The position numbers and the translations under genes are program-made. From an uncultured Trueperaceae bacterium (lineage in GTDB: Bacteria; Deinococcota; Deinococci; Deinococcales; Trueperaceae): a DNA stretch of 64,000 nt. Under the pieces are notes generated by a model. That model worked only from the letters and a program-made list of their open reading frames with translations. It was not told the origin of the DNA and did no database searches. The stretch spans positions 186,001-250,000 of the forward strand of contig CALMXZ010000008.1 in NCBI GenBank assembly GCA_937873495.1, in the 5' to 3' direction. This document shows, piece by piece, positions 32,719 to 41,527 of this stretch (position 1 is its first letter; each line of letters opens with the position of its first letter).

Positions 32719-32892
32719 GGTCCCCTCCGGAGGACGGCGGTGGGCTTGGCGCCCACCTCTTGCGAGACGATTGGCGACTGCCTCAGTTCGTACCACGATG
32801 TTGCCATGGCGCGAACGCCCCCGGATAGCTCACCCGGTCGGCATGGGGCACAACGCCGCGTGGCGAGCCCGACTGGGACGCGTGTTTCGGGC

Positions 32893-34344
32893 TCAGCGTC
32901 GCCCGCGGCGCAGGAAGCCGTCTATCAGGGCCCGCGCCGCCGACGTGTCGTACTCGCGGCGCAGGGCCGACTGGTTCCTGACCGGGTCGCCGAAGAAGTA
33001 CATCTCGTAGAGGCTCTGGCGCCCACCGAACGCCGAGATGCTCATGTCCCACGCGAGCCGGAAGAGCCGGAGCCGGTCCTCGGCCGCAAGGTTGCTCGCC
33101 TGCAGGTAGCGGTCGATGGCGTCGGCCATGGGCCCCTGGCGTTCGCGTTCGCCCGGGAGCATGATCAGCCCGCTGGCGCCGAGGAGCTGCATGACCTCGA
33201 CCAGGCGCGGGTAGACCTGCGGGAAGTACGCCCTCGCGGTGGCAAGCGCAGCCTTGTCGGGCGTCATCGTGCCGTGCTCGTCGGGGGTGGCGAACTCCTC
33301 GGCCTGCGTCTTGAGCGCCTTGAGCACCTCGAGGACCGTAACCAGCTCGGCCAGCTTCAGCTGCACGTGCTCGAAGCGCCCGCTGCCGATGGCCGCCACG
33401 ATGAGTTCGGCCACGCCGAGGAACGCCTCCGCCTTCACGATCTTGACGTTCAGGACCTGGTGGCCCATCTGGTAGACGGCGTTGGTGGCTCCGTACATGC
33501 CGGCGGCCAGATCGGCGTCTCCCAGGAGGAACACGCGCTCCCACGGCACCAGGACGTCGTCGAACGTCACCAAGGCGTCAAGCTCGTCGAAGCGCGCGCT
33601 CAGGGGGTGGTCGGTAAGGTTGCGCCGTTCCTCGAGGGGCTCGCGCGCGATGAACGTGAGGCCGGGCGTGGAACAGGGGACGGCGAAGGCGAGGGTGTAA
33701 CGCTCGGGTTCGAGGGCGGTGCTGCCGGCAGGCGGCGGCATGATCAGGAGCTCGTCGGCCACCGGGAGCGTGGCGAGCATGCGCGCGCCGCGCACGACCA
33801 CGCCTGCGCTCGTCTCGCGCACGACTCCGAGGGCGATGTACGGGTCGGGCAGCCGGTCGCTCGGAACGGCGCGGTTGACCTGTGGGTCGGTCAGGGCGTG
33901 GGTGAGGCACAGGTCGTTCTCGCGCACGTGCTCGAAGTAGCGCCGCAGGTTCTCACCGAACCGCTCACCGCCGCGCGCGAAGTACGGCGCGGCCCTGGCG
34001 CACGCCATGAGGTTCACGTTGAGGTAGTCGGGGCTGCGCCCGAGGAAGCCGAGCGAGTAGCGCGCCCACGCGCGGTGCATCGCGGCGCGCCTGCGCAGGT
34101 CGTCCTTGGTGAGCGGCTCGATGAAGCTCAGCCCCACCTGCGCGCCGCTCGTCGGGCTGGCGAACGTCATCTCGCAGCCGAGGCCGGCGCCCTGTTGGAG
34201 GTCGTACAGGTCGGCGATGGCGCGCGCGGCCGCGGCCGTGGCCCGATGCGTGGTCGGGTCGAGGACGCGCTCGCCGTCGACGTAGAGGTTGGGCGGGTCG
34301 CGCCTCAGGCCGTCGAGGAACTGTTGCCCGTCGCGCGCAGGCAC
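32893..34344 (-). CDS. hpaB: 4-hydroxyphenylacetate 3-hydroxylase-type oxygenase (HpaB family)
   Basis: 483-aa FADH2-dependent monooxygenase, acyl-CoA-dehydrogenase fold. The large component adds OH to phenols and needs reduced flavin from an HpaC partner. Motifs: ARGGERFGENLRRYFEHVRENDLCLTHALTDPQVNR, TDHPLSARFDELDALVTFDDVLVPWERVFL and LVTVLEVLKALKTQAEEF; C-terminal NQSALRREYDTSAA. Slightly short at the N-terminus compared with the family (480-520). Two genes away on the same strand is the HpaC-like reductase; the M20 peptidase lies between them. The actual phenolic substrate is unknown (hydroxyphenylacetate, chlorophenol or other). Confidence 0.9.
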   Translation of the reverse strand: MPARDGQQFLDGLRRDPPNLYVDGERVLDPTTHRATAAAARAIADLYDLQQGAGLGCEMTFASPTSGAQVGLSFIEPLTKDDLRRRAAMHRAWARYSLGFLGRSPDYLNVNLMACARAAPYFARGGERFGENLRRYFEHVRENDLCLTHALTDPQVNRAVPSDRLPDPYIALGVVRETSAGVVVRGARMLATLPVADELLIMPPPAGSTALEPERYTLAFAVPCSTPGLTFIAREPLEERRNLTDHPLSARFDELDALVTFDDVLVPWERVFLLGDADLAAGMYGATNAVYQMGHQVLNVKIVKAEAFLGVAELIVAAIGSGRFEHVQLKLAELVTVLEVLKALKTQAEEFATPDEHGTMTPDKAALATARAYFPQVYPRLVEVMQLLGASGLIMLPGERERQGPMADAIDRYLQASNLAAEDRLRLFRLAWDMSISAFGGRQSLYEMYFFGDPVRNQSALRREYDTSAARALIDGFLRRGRR

Positions 34345-34357
34345 GGCTCGTCAGCGC

Positions 34358-35764
34358 TCAGGCGAGAGGCGCCCGCAACGCATCCTTGCCGGCCGCCGCG
34401 AGGGCGTACAGGAGCCGCACGGTCGCCTCTGTGCCCTTCTCCATGGCCGACAGGCGGAAGAACTCGTTGGGGGCGTGCAGGCCGTTGTCCGGCTCACCGA
34501 ACGCGAAGTAGAGGCACCACATGCCGAGGACGCTGCCGAACTGCTCGGCCACCGGCACCGTGCCGCCCGTGAACACCGGGAAGGGGCGTGCGCCGTACGC
34601 CGCTTGCATGGCTTGCCCGGCAATCGCCAGGACGGGGTGGTCGAGGGGCATGAGGTAGGCCCTGCCCTTGCCGGCCAGGGGCTTGACGCTCACCTTCACG
34701 CCGGCGGGCGTGTGGTTACGGATGTGCTCCGTGAGCGCGGCCACGACCTTGTCGGGGTCCTGACCGACCACCAGGCGGCAGGTGATCTTGGCGTGGGCCT
34801 CCTTGGGCAGCACGGTCTTGATGCCGCCGCCCTGGTAACCGCCCCACATGCCGTTGATCTCGAGGGTCGGCCTGGCCACGCGGCGTTCCGCCGGAGTGTA
34901 GGCCGGGTCGCCCCACCAGCCGTCCAGACCGAGGTCGGCGGCGGCGCCCTCCCTAGGTACGCTCCCGATCGCCGCCCGCAACTCGTCGCTCAGCTCCGGG
35001 ATGCCGTCGAAGAACCCGTCCACGAGGACCCGCCCGTCGGCGTCTTGCATGCTCGCGAGGATGCGCGCGAGCGCCATGATCGGGTTGGCGACGGCGCCGC
35101 CGTACATGCCGGAGTGCAGGTCGGCGTTGGCGCCCGTGACGCTCACCTCGACGCCGGCCAACCCGCGCGAGCCGACGGTGACAGACGGGATGCCGACCCC
35201 GAAGATGCCGCCGTCTGCGCTGATGGCCAGGTCGGCGGCCAGGAGGGCGGCGTTCTCGGCGAGGAACGGAGCGAGGTTCGGGCTGCCGATCTCCTCTTCC
35301 CCTTCGATCAGGAACGTGACGTTGACCGGCGGCGCGCCTGAGGCCGCCGCGCTCGCCTCGACGGCGTGGAGCGCGATCATGACCCCGCCCTTGTCGTCGC
35401 TGGCGCCGCGACCGTAGATGCGCCCGTCGCGGACTTCCGGCACGAACGGCTGCGAGTTCCACAGCTCGAGCGGCTCGGGCGGCTGGACGTCGTAATGCCC
35501 GTAGATGATGACCGTGGGCGCGTTCTCGGCGTGATGCCAGCGGGCCACGACGACCGGGTGACCCTTGGTGGGCAGGACCCGCACGTCGGGCACCCCGGCG
35601 CGCTCGAAGCGCGCGGCCAACCACCTGGCGGCCTCGTCGATGTCATGTCGGTGCTCGGGCGCCGTCGAGACGCTCGGCACGCGCACGAACTCCATCAGCT
35701 CCTCGGCGTTCCTGGCTGCGCCTGCCTTGGCTGACTTGACGGCCTCTTCGACTGCCTGGCTCAC
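34358..35764 (-). CDS. M20-family dipeptidase / metallopeptidase
   Basis: 468-aa cytosolic dizinc peptidase. Metal and catalytic motifs are VIIYGHYDVQPPEP (His-Asp), YGRGASDDKGG (bridging Asp), IEGEEEIGSPN (catalytic and ligand Glu) and the late FGEPDNGLHAPNEF (His). The lid/dimerisation domain spans about residues 195-350. Length fits carnosine-dipeptidase-like and ArgE/DapE-related M20 enzymes. GTG start at 35764. It is 13 nt from hpaB and 42 nt from hpaC, so the three genes form one transcript; why a dipeptidase sits in a hydroxylase operon is unclear. Confidence 0.93.
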   Translation of the reverse strand: MSQAVEEAVKSAKAGAARNAEELMEFVRVPSVSTAPEHRHDIDEAARWLAARFERAGVPDVRVLPTKGHPVVVARWHHAENAPTVIIYGHYDVQPPEPLELWNSQPFVPEVRDGRIYGRGASDDKGGVMIALHAVEASAAASGAPPVNVTFLIEGEEEIGSPNLAPFLAENAALLAADLAISADGGIFGVGIPSVTVGSRGLAGVEVSVTGANADLHSGMYGGAVANPIMALARILASMQDADGRVLVDGFFDGIPELSDELRAAIGSVPREGAAADLGLDGWWGDPAYTPAERRVARPTLEINGMWGGYQGGGIKTVLPKEAHAKITCRLVVGQDPDKVVAALTEHIRNHTPAGVKVSVKPLAGKGRAYLMPLDHPVLAIAGQAMQAAYGARPFPVFTGGTVPVAEQFGSVLGMWCLYFAFGEPDNGLHAPNEFFRLSAMEKGTEATVRLLYALAAAGKDALRAPLA

Positions 35765-35806
35765 GGGTCACACCACCTTCTGGAGGTACTGGTTCGCTGC
35801 TCTCGC

Positions 35807-36496
35807 TCAAGGCTCCGGCAGCCGCCGGTAAGCACTGCTGAAGTAGATGAGCGGCGCGCCGTCGGCGTAGCGCAGGGCCTCGACCCTGCCGACGAAGAGC
35901 GTGTGATCGCCGACGTCGACCTGCTGTTCGGTGCGCAAGACGAGCTGCGCGATGGCGCCCCGGATGACGGGGAAGCCCTCGTACTCCTCGTACGGTACAC
36001 CGCCCAGCTCGACGGGTCGGCCGGCGAAGTGGTCCGAGACGGGCACTTGCTCCGCGGAGAGGACCGAGACGCCGAAGCGTCGCGACGCGACCAGGGTCTT
36101 GTGCGCCCTGGCACGCTTGTCGATCGATACGGCCACCAGCGGCGGGTCGAGCGACAAGGACAGGAAGGCGTTGACCGTGATGCCGAAGGGCTCCGGCTCG
36201 CCGGCCTGGCTCGGACCGAGCATGGTGACGACCGTGATGCCGGTCGCGAACCGACCGAGCGCGGCGCGGAAGTTGCGCCCACCAACGGCGGCACCGGAGA
36301 ACTCGTTGCCAGAGAACTCGTTGCCAGAGAGCTCGCTGCTAGAGAGCTCGTTGCCGGCGAACACATCGACGGCGGGCCCGTCGACCGTTGGCTCAGGATC
36401 TACCAGTCCACGATCGACCAGTCCATGGCCACCGAACCGGCGCCCCGCGCCCTCGTCGTCGGCGTGCCTTGCGGTGAGCGAATCGGAGGCCGTCAC
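35807..36496 (-). CDS. hpaC: HpaC-type flavin reductase with repeat-bearing N-terminal extension
   Basis: 229 aa from GTG 36496. The flavin-reductase domain (about residues 72-225) has NFRAALGRFATGITVVTM, PFGITVNAFLSLSLDPPLVAVSIDKRARAHKTL and GVSVLSAEQVPVSDHFAGRP; it supplies FADH2/FMNH2 to HpaB. The first 70 residues are extra: after a charged stretch come NELSSSELSGNEFSGNEFSG units coded by 15-bp repeats. A start near MTASDSL is only one option; GRNFRAAL could be closer to the real N-terminus if the extension is not translated. First gene of the operon, divergent from the PucR-type regulator. Confidence 0.88.
   Translation of the reverse strand: MTASDSLTARHADDEGAGRRFGGHGLVDRGLVDPEPTVDGPAVDVFAGNELSSSELSGNEFSGNEFSGAAVGGRNFRAALGRFATGITVVTMLGPSQAGEPEPFGITVNAFLSLSLDPPLVAVSIDKRARAHKTLVASRRFGVSVLSAEQVPVSDHFAGRPVELGGVPYEEYEGFPVIRGAIAQLVLRTEQQVDVGDHTLFVGRVEALRYADGAPLIYFSSAYRRLPEP
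36297..36358 (-). repeat. 15-bp tandem repeats in the hpaC 5' region
   Basis: Four imperfect copies of agaactcgttgccag (36297-36358) code the NEFSG/NELSS units. Copy number could change by slippage. Confidence 0.7.
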
Positions 36497-36575
36497 TGAA
36501 CGACCAGGCTATCCCTTGTGCCGTAGAGAGCCAATCGTAGTAACGAACAATCACAAAGTGAAAACTGTCCATAAG

Positions 36576-36581
36576 TACAAT
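36576..36581 (+). promoter_or_regulatory. -10 box of the PucR-type regulator
   Basis: TACAAT in an AT-rich stretch (36541-36581), 5 nt before GTG 36587. The intergenic region also serves hpaC on the other strand, and TCGTAGTAACGA (36535-36546) could be part of an operator. Confidence 0.5.
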
Positions 36582-36586
36582 GAGGC

Positions 36587-38191
36587 GTGGTCGCCCCGGA
36601 GCCCGACTCCCCCATCCCCCCCGGCGCGCCGTCCGACCGCCGGGCGCCGGGCGCTCCGCTGAGCGCGCTCCTCGAAGACCGGCGGCTAGGGCTGACCCTC
36701 GTTAGCGGCGACCCGACCAGACGCTTCCTTGACGTGCGGTGGCCCGAGCGGGAGCCGGATCGGCGCTGGCTCGAGCCCGGTGACCTACGGCTGGCGAGCG
36801 CAGGAACGCCGGGCGCCTCGTTCGAGCCGCTCGTGCGCGCCGGTCCGGCCGCCATCGTCTACGCGCTCACGCCGTCCGAGCGCCGCCTCCCCGACGGGCT
36901 CGCGGCACGCGCTCGGTCCGCGGGGGTCGCCCTCGTCGGCGCACCACCTTCGACCGCCCCGGAGCGGGTCGAGGCCGCCGCGCTGCGCCTCCTCGCCGCC
37001 GTGCCGGAGGCCGCGGCCGCCACCCACGCGCCGCAAGCCTTCCTGCTCGCCGCGTTGGACGGCGTCAAGCCGGAGCGGGACCTCCTGGCGCGCCTCCACG
37101 AGCTGACGGGCGCCGACCTCGTGCTGCTGAACCCCTCCGGCGAGGTGGTCGCTAGAGCGGGAACGGGCACCTGGCGACCGCGGGCGGACGCCCCGGCCGG
37201 CGCTTGGACGGAGGGCCGCGTGCGGCTGGACGGGCGAGAAGCGCTCCTCTACCGCGTGAACCATCGCGGGAGGCTCCGCGCCGTCCTGTTGGCCTTCGCG
37301 GACGGGCGGCAGGACCCGCGGCCGTTGACCGAGTTCGCACGCACGCTGCTCGCCATGGCGTACGAGCGCCGCAGCGCCGAGGCCCGCGCCATGCGCGCGG
37401 AGCGTGCAGGCCTCCTCGCCCTCTGGTTGGCCGCCCCGACCGCCGCGGGACTGGCCCCCCGCCTAGCCGCGCACGGCTTCGGCCCCCGGACCCCGTACCG
37501 CGTGGCGGTCGGCGACGCGGGAGCAGCCGCTACTCTGGCCGACGCCGCCGGCGAAGACCACTTCGCGCAGCGAGCCGTGCCGGCGCTCTCGGACGTACGT
37601 GAGGGGCGCGTCGTGTGGCTGTTCGCTGACACGGGCGGCGCGACATCAGACGGCTCCGCCCACACGACCGCGCTCCTACGCGCGCTGGCGGAAGCCGGAC
37701 CGGACGGAGGCGAGCGCGGAGACGGACGGGGCGGCGGCCAAGGCGGCGAGCGAAACGACCGTGAGCGCGGCGGCGCGCCGCGCCTCGGCATCAGCGAGGT
37801 GGTCGAGGGCCTCGCGGCGGCGCCGGAGGCGTACCGGCGCGCCGCGACGGCGCTGGAGCAGGCCGCGCCGGGCAGCATCAAGGCCTACGAGCCCGACGTG
37901 GTGGCGGAGCTGCTGAGCCACCAACCGCCCGAGCAGCTCCGGGCCCTACGCGAGACCGTGCTGGGCGGGCTCACCGCCGGCGACCCGCGCGGCAAGCTGC
38001 GCGCCACCCTCGAGGCCTACCTGCTTGACCGGCACGACCTCACGGGCCTCGCGGAGCAGCTCGGCGTGCACGTGAACACGCTCCGTTACCGCCTGAAGCG
38101 CATAGAGGAGCTGCTGGGGGCGCCTCTCACGGACCCGAAGACGCTGGCGAAGCTCTGGCTGGCGACGCGCGGGAGCGACGACCGAGGCTAG
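36587..38191 (+). CDS. PucR/CdaR-family transcriptional regulator
   Basis: 534-aa cytoplasmic regulator. The N-terminal half is a PucR-type sensor domain (ALLEDRRLGLTLVSGDP, RWLEPGDLRLASAGTP), the middle is a GAF/GGDEF-like module, and the C-terminal 65 residues are the HTH_30 DNA-binding domain: RETVLGGLTAGDPRGKLRATLEAYLLDRHDLTGLAEQLGVHVNTLRYRLKRIEELLG. The Gly/Asp/Glu/Arg-rich stretch near residue 375 is low complexity. Divergent from the hpaC-M20-hpaB operon with only 90 nt between starts, so it most likely controls that operon in response to its substrate. Confidence 0.9.
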   Translation: MVAPEPDSPIPPGAPSDRRAPGAPLSALLEDRRLGLTLVSGDPTRRFLDVRWPEREPDRRWLEPGDLRLASAGTPGASFEPLVRAGPAAIVYALTPSERRLPDGLAARARSAGVALVGAPPSTAPERVEAAALRLLAAVPEAAAATHAPQAFLLAALDGVKPERDLLARLHELTGADLVLLNPSGEVVARAGTGTWRPRADAPAGAWTEGRVRLDGREALLYRVNHRGRLRAVLLAFADGRQDPRPLTEFARTLLAMAYERRSAEARAMRAERAGLLALWLAAPTAAGLAPRLAAHGFGPRTPYRVAVGDAGAAATLADAAGEDHFAQRAVPALSDVREGRVVWLFADTGGATSDGSAHTTALLRALAEAGPDGGERGDGRGGGQGGERNDRERGGAPRLGISEVVEGLAAAPEAYRRAATALEQAAPGSIKAYEPDVVAELLSHQPPEQLRALRETVLGGLTAGDPRGKLRATLEAYLLDRHDLTGLAEQLGVHVNTLRYRLKRIEELLGAPLTDPKTLAKLWLATRGSDDRG

Positions 38192-38324
38192 CCGCCGCGC
38201 GCGGCAGGGAGCCCGTGGCGCGCGGCGCCGCGTGCACCCGACCGAGCCTCGGCGCCACCCGCCCCGAGGGCCCGTTCTCTCACCGGTCTGTGGCGGGGGC
38301 GGTAGGACCACGCGGTCATCGCCG

Positions 38325-38330
38325 TACAAT
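38325..38330 (+). promoter_or_regulatory. -10 box of the MBL-fold gene
   Basis: TACAAT, 17 nt before ATG 38348, with GGAGG (38338-38342) between; this gene has a short leader and a Shine-Dalgarno. Confidence 0.5.
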
Positions 38331-38347
38331 CGCGGCTGGAGGCGAAG

Positions 38348-39100
38348 ATGGCCAAGGTCCACCTACTAGGCACGGGGGCGGCACTGTCGGACAAGAGCAG
38401 GACCACGACGATGCTGGCTCTGGAGGGGGAAGAGAGCTTGCTGCTCGTCGACTGCGGCGGCGACGCCGCCCAGCGTCTCCTGGCCAACGACCTCGACCTG
38501 ACCAAGGTGAGCGGCCTGATCGCGACGCACGAGCACGCCGATCACATCGGCGGCTTCGCGCTGCTGATGGAGCGCCTGTGGCTCGCCGGCCACAAGCGGA
38601 AGTTCGACGTGTTCGGCATCAGAGCGGCCTTGGACCAGGCGCGCCGCGTCCACGACGCGTTCGACACGGCGGAGTGGCCCGGCTACCCCGAGATCCGTTA
38701 CCACGAGGTCGAGCGCGCCCTTGGCGCGCCGGTGCTGACGAACGAGGACTTCGAGATCACAGCCGTGCCAGGCGACCATGCCGTGCCGGTCATAGGCCTG
38801 CGGGTGACGGACAAGCGTTCCGGCAGCGTCCTCGCTTACTCGTGCGACACGGAGTTCTCCGAGACGGTCGTCGAGGGCGCGCGCGGCGCCGACCTGCTCG
38901 TCCACGAGGCCAGCGGCGCGTTCCCGGGCCACTCCACGGGGGCGGACGCCGCCGCCGTGGCGTCCAGGGCCGGCGCCAAGCGCCTCGTCCTGGTGCACAT
39001 CCCGCCGCAACGCGACGGCGGGGCGGCGCTCCTTGTCTCGGCCCGCGCCGGGTTCGCCGCCGCCGAGCTCGGCGCGGACGGCGACGTGCACGAGTTCTGA
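38348..39100 (+). CDS. Metallo-beta-lactamase-fold hydrolase (RNase Z/ElaC-like)
   Basis: 250 aa. Dizinc motif HEHADH at residues 61-66 (THEHADHIGG), followed by later ligands in VPGDHAVPVIG, SCDTEFSE and LVHIPPQRDGG. N-terminal KVHLLGTGAALSDKSRTTTMLAL is typical of RNase Z/ElaC-like and YycJ-like members, but the exosite arm of true RNase Z is not obvious, so the substrate is open. GGAGG 6 nt upstream supports the start. Confidence 0.88.
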   Translation: MAKVHLLGTGAALSDKSRTTTMLALEGEESLLLVDCGGDAAQRLLANDLDLTKVSGLIATHEHADHIGGFALLMERLWLAGHKRKFDVFGIRAALDQARRVHDAFDTAEWPGYPEIRYHEVERALGAPVLTNEDFEITAVPGDHAVPVIGLRVTDKRSGSVLAYSCDTEFSETVVEGARGADLLVHEASGAFPGHSTGADAAAVASRAGAKRLVLVHIPPQRDGGAALLVSARAGFAAAELGADGDVHEF

Positions 39101-39110
39101 CGCCCGTGGC

Positions 39111-39617
39111 TCAGTAGCTGGCGCCCGGCAGGAGTTCGTGGCCCTCGGACCCGGACTCCGCGCGCTGCCGCTTCAGCTCCTGCATGGCGACGATGCTCAG
39201 GCGCGCGATGGACGTGATGCGCGCCAGCCCGAGCGCGTCGGCCGGCTCCCAGTAGTCGAAACCCGCGCCCTCCGCGAGCACCATTTCTTCCTTCGGGGCA
39301 TCGATGGCCGCGAGGAAGATGTGGTACCGGGCGCGCCAGCCGTCGTAGACGAGCAGCGGGCGGAAGTGGCGCACGTGGAAGCCGATCTCCTCGGCGATCT
39401 CCCGGCACATGCCCTCCGCCGGCGTCTCGCCGACGTCCAGCCCGCCGCCGAACAGCGACCACTCGCCAGGCGACACGATGCCGGGCTTGTCGTCGCGCAG
39501 TTGCAGCAGCACGCGGCCGTCGGGGCGCAGCAGCACCGCCCCGGCCACCGCGCGGCGGCCGTCGGGCAGACGCACGTCGGGCTCGACGCCCGCGTCGGGC
39601 TCGACGCGCACCGTCAC
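39111..39617 (-). CDS. NUDIX hydrolase
   Basis: 168 aa. NUDIX box GGGLDVGETPAEGMCREIAEEIGF (Gx5Ex7REUXEEXGU) is at about residues 57-80. The N-terminal part is a beta-sandwich with AVAGAVLLRPDGRVLLQLR, and DYWEPADALGLA lies C-terminal. Likely hydrolyses a nucleoside-diphosphate-linked compound; target unknown. GTG 39617 overlaps the speA stop (ATGTGA), so it is cotranscribed behind speA. Confidence 0.9.
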   Translation of the reverse strand: MTVRVEPDAGVEPDVRLPDGRRAVAGAVLLRPDGRVLLQLRDDKPGIVSPGEWSLFGGGLDVGETPAEGMCREIAEEIGFHVRHFRPLLVYDGWRARYHIFLAAIDAPKEEMVLAEGAGFDYWEPADALGLARITSIARLSIVAMQELKRQRAESGSEGHELLPGASY

Positions 39618-41527
39618 ATCGCCTCTAGGTAGGTGTAGCCGACCAGCTCGCGGTCGTACAGCTCGAGGAACTCCTCGACCTCGTCCGCGTCGAGGACGCC
39701 TTCGGCCCGCAGCTCCTCCACCTGGCGTTGGACGGCGGCGTGCAGCTCCGGGGTCTCGTAGCCCATGTTGTGGATGACGCGGCGCGCCTTCTGACCCTCG
39801 ACGTACAGCTCGACGTGCGCGCCGTCCTTGCCCAACCGCACGTGCGCCTCGTTTACGCGCCCGAAGAGGTTGTGGGCGTTGGCGAGGACGTCCTGGTACG
39901 CGCCGGTCAGGAAGACGCCGAGGTAGTAGGGCTGGCCGGGCACGAAGTCGTGCACCGGCAGCGTGGAACGAACGTCGCGCAGGTCGATGAAGCGCTCGAT
40001 CTTGCCGTCGGAGTCGCAGCTGATGTCGACCAGGGTCGCGTTGCGCGTCGGCTTCTCCGCCAGGCGCTGCAGCGGCACGATCGGGAAGAGCGTCTTGATG
40101 GCCCAGTGGTCCGGCAGGCTCTGGAACAACGAGAAGTTGACCACGTACTTGTCGGCGAGCATCTGCGGGAGGAGCTCGAACTCCTCCGGCACGTAGTCGA
40201 GCCCCGAGACCACCTTGGCGACGCGCTCCAGGAGGCGGTTGTAGAGCTGCTCGAAGTGCGCGCGCTCAAGGAGGCTCAGGTAGCCGAGGTCGAAGAGGCT
40301 ATGCATCGTCTCCTTGTTCGAGACGGCCTCGTTGAAGACCTCGCGGTACGTCTTGACGGTCACGGCCTTGTCGAGCTCCTGCATGTCGCGCAGGAGCGCG
40401 TGGACCTCGCCCGTGAGGGGCGGCAGGTCGGCGCCGGTCCTCGTCGGCCCGATGGCGTCGACGACGGGCACGATCACGACGGAGTGGTGGGCCGTGAGCG
40501 CCCTCCCGGACTCCGTGACGATGACCGGGTGCGCCACCTCCCACTCCTGACACGACTCCATGATGGTGTAGACGACCGTGTCGGCGTACTCGCGCAGGCC
40601 GTAGTTGGCCGAGGTGTAGTAGGTCGTCTTCGACCCGTCGTAGTCCACCGCCAGGCCGCCGCCCACGTCGAGGTACTTGACCCCGACGCCCATCTCGGCG
40701 AGCTCGACGTAGGCCTGGGCGGCCTCGCGCACCGCGGCGCGGATGCGCCGGATGTCGGTGAGCTGGCTGCCGACATGGCAGTGCAGGAGCACGAGCCTGT
40801 GGCCGAGGCCCTCCGCCTGCACGCGCTGCGCGACGGTGATGAGTTCCGAGGCGGTGAGGCCGAACTTGGCGTCGTCGCCGCCGGACGCCTCCCACTGGCC
40901 GCTGCCGCGCGCGTGCAGCTTGAAGCGCACGCCGAGCAGGGGTTCGACGCCCACCTCCTTGCTGATGCGCAGGACGCGCTCCAGCTCGCCGGCCTTCTCC
41001 AGCGTGATGATGACGTTGCGCCCGAGCTTGCGGCCCCACAGGGCCAGCCGGATGAAGTCGTCGTCCTTGAAGCCGTTGCAGCAGATGAGCGCGTCGTCGT
41101 GCGTCTCGTGCGCCAGGCAGAGGGCGAGTTCAGCCTTGCTACCTGCCTCGAGGCCCGTGCGGTACTTGGCGCCGTACGACGCGATGGTCTCGACGACCAT
41201 CCGGCGCTGGTTGACCTTGATGGGGAACACGCCCTGGTAACGGTTCTGATACCCGGCCTCGGCTATGGCCGCCGCGAACGCCTCGTTGATGCGGTCCATG
41301 CGGTCCTCGAGGATGTCCGGGAAGCGCAGCACGATGGGCAGCGCGTGACCCTGCTCCGTGAGGTCGTCGACGATGCTCCTGAGCGACACCGCGGGCGAAC
41401 CCTTCACCGACACCGTGAGCTCGCCCCGTTTCGAGACCCCGAAGAACCCGCTCGACCACGCCTTGATGCTGTAAAGCTCGTCGGCGTCCGCGATGCTGAA
41501 ACCTGGGTCGAGGGTGGGTCTGCTCAC
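39614..41527 (-). CDS. speA: Biosynthetic arginine decarboxylase
   Basis: 637-aa PLP enzyme (fold type III, ODC-like barrel plus C-terminal domain) making agmatine from arginine, feeding aguA-aguB to putrescine. PLP lysine in VFPIKVNQRR; other motifs are GLEAGSKAEL, LLGVRFKLHARGSGQWEASGGDDAKFGL, LHCHVGSQLTD, LDVGGGLAVDYDGS, and the C-terminal active Cys-containing VDISCDSDGKIE. Start GTG 41527 is chosen because GGAGG (41535-41539) sits about 7 nt upstream; 23 more upstream residues in the frame have no similarity. Divergent from aguAB across 1.5 kb of decayed DNA; NUDIX follows. Confidence 0.95.
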   Translation of the reverse strand: MSRPTLDPGFSIADADELYSIKAWSSGFFGVSKRGELTVSVKGSPAVSLRSIVDDLTEQGHALPIVLRFPDILEDRMDRINEAFAAAIAEAGYQNRYQGVFPIKVNQRRMVVETIASYGAKYRTGLEAGSKAELALCLAHETHDDALICCNGFKDDDFIRLALWGRKLGRNVIITLEKAGELERVLRISKEVGVEPLLGVRFKLHARGSGQWEASGGDDAKFGLTASELITVAQRVQAEGLGHRLVLLHCHVGSQLTDIRRIRAAVREAAQAYVELAEMGVGVKYLDVGGGLAVDYDGSKTTYYTSANYGLREYADTVVYTIMESCQEWEVAHPVIVTESGRALTAHHSVVIVPVVDAIGPTRTGADLPPLTGEVHALLRDMQELDKAVTVKTYREVFNEAVSNKETMHSLFDLGYLSLLERAHFEQLYNRLLERVAKVVSGLDYVPEEFELLPQMLADKYVVNFSLFQSLPDHWAIKTLFPIVPLQRLAEKPTRNATLVDISCDSDGKIERFIDLRDVRSTLPVHDFVPGQPYYLGVFLTGAYQDVLANAHNLFGRVNEAHVRLGKDGAHVELYVEGQKARRVIHNMGYETPELHAAVQRQVEELRAEGVLDADEVEEFLELYDRELVGYTYLEAM

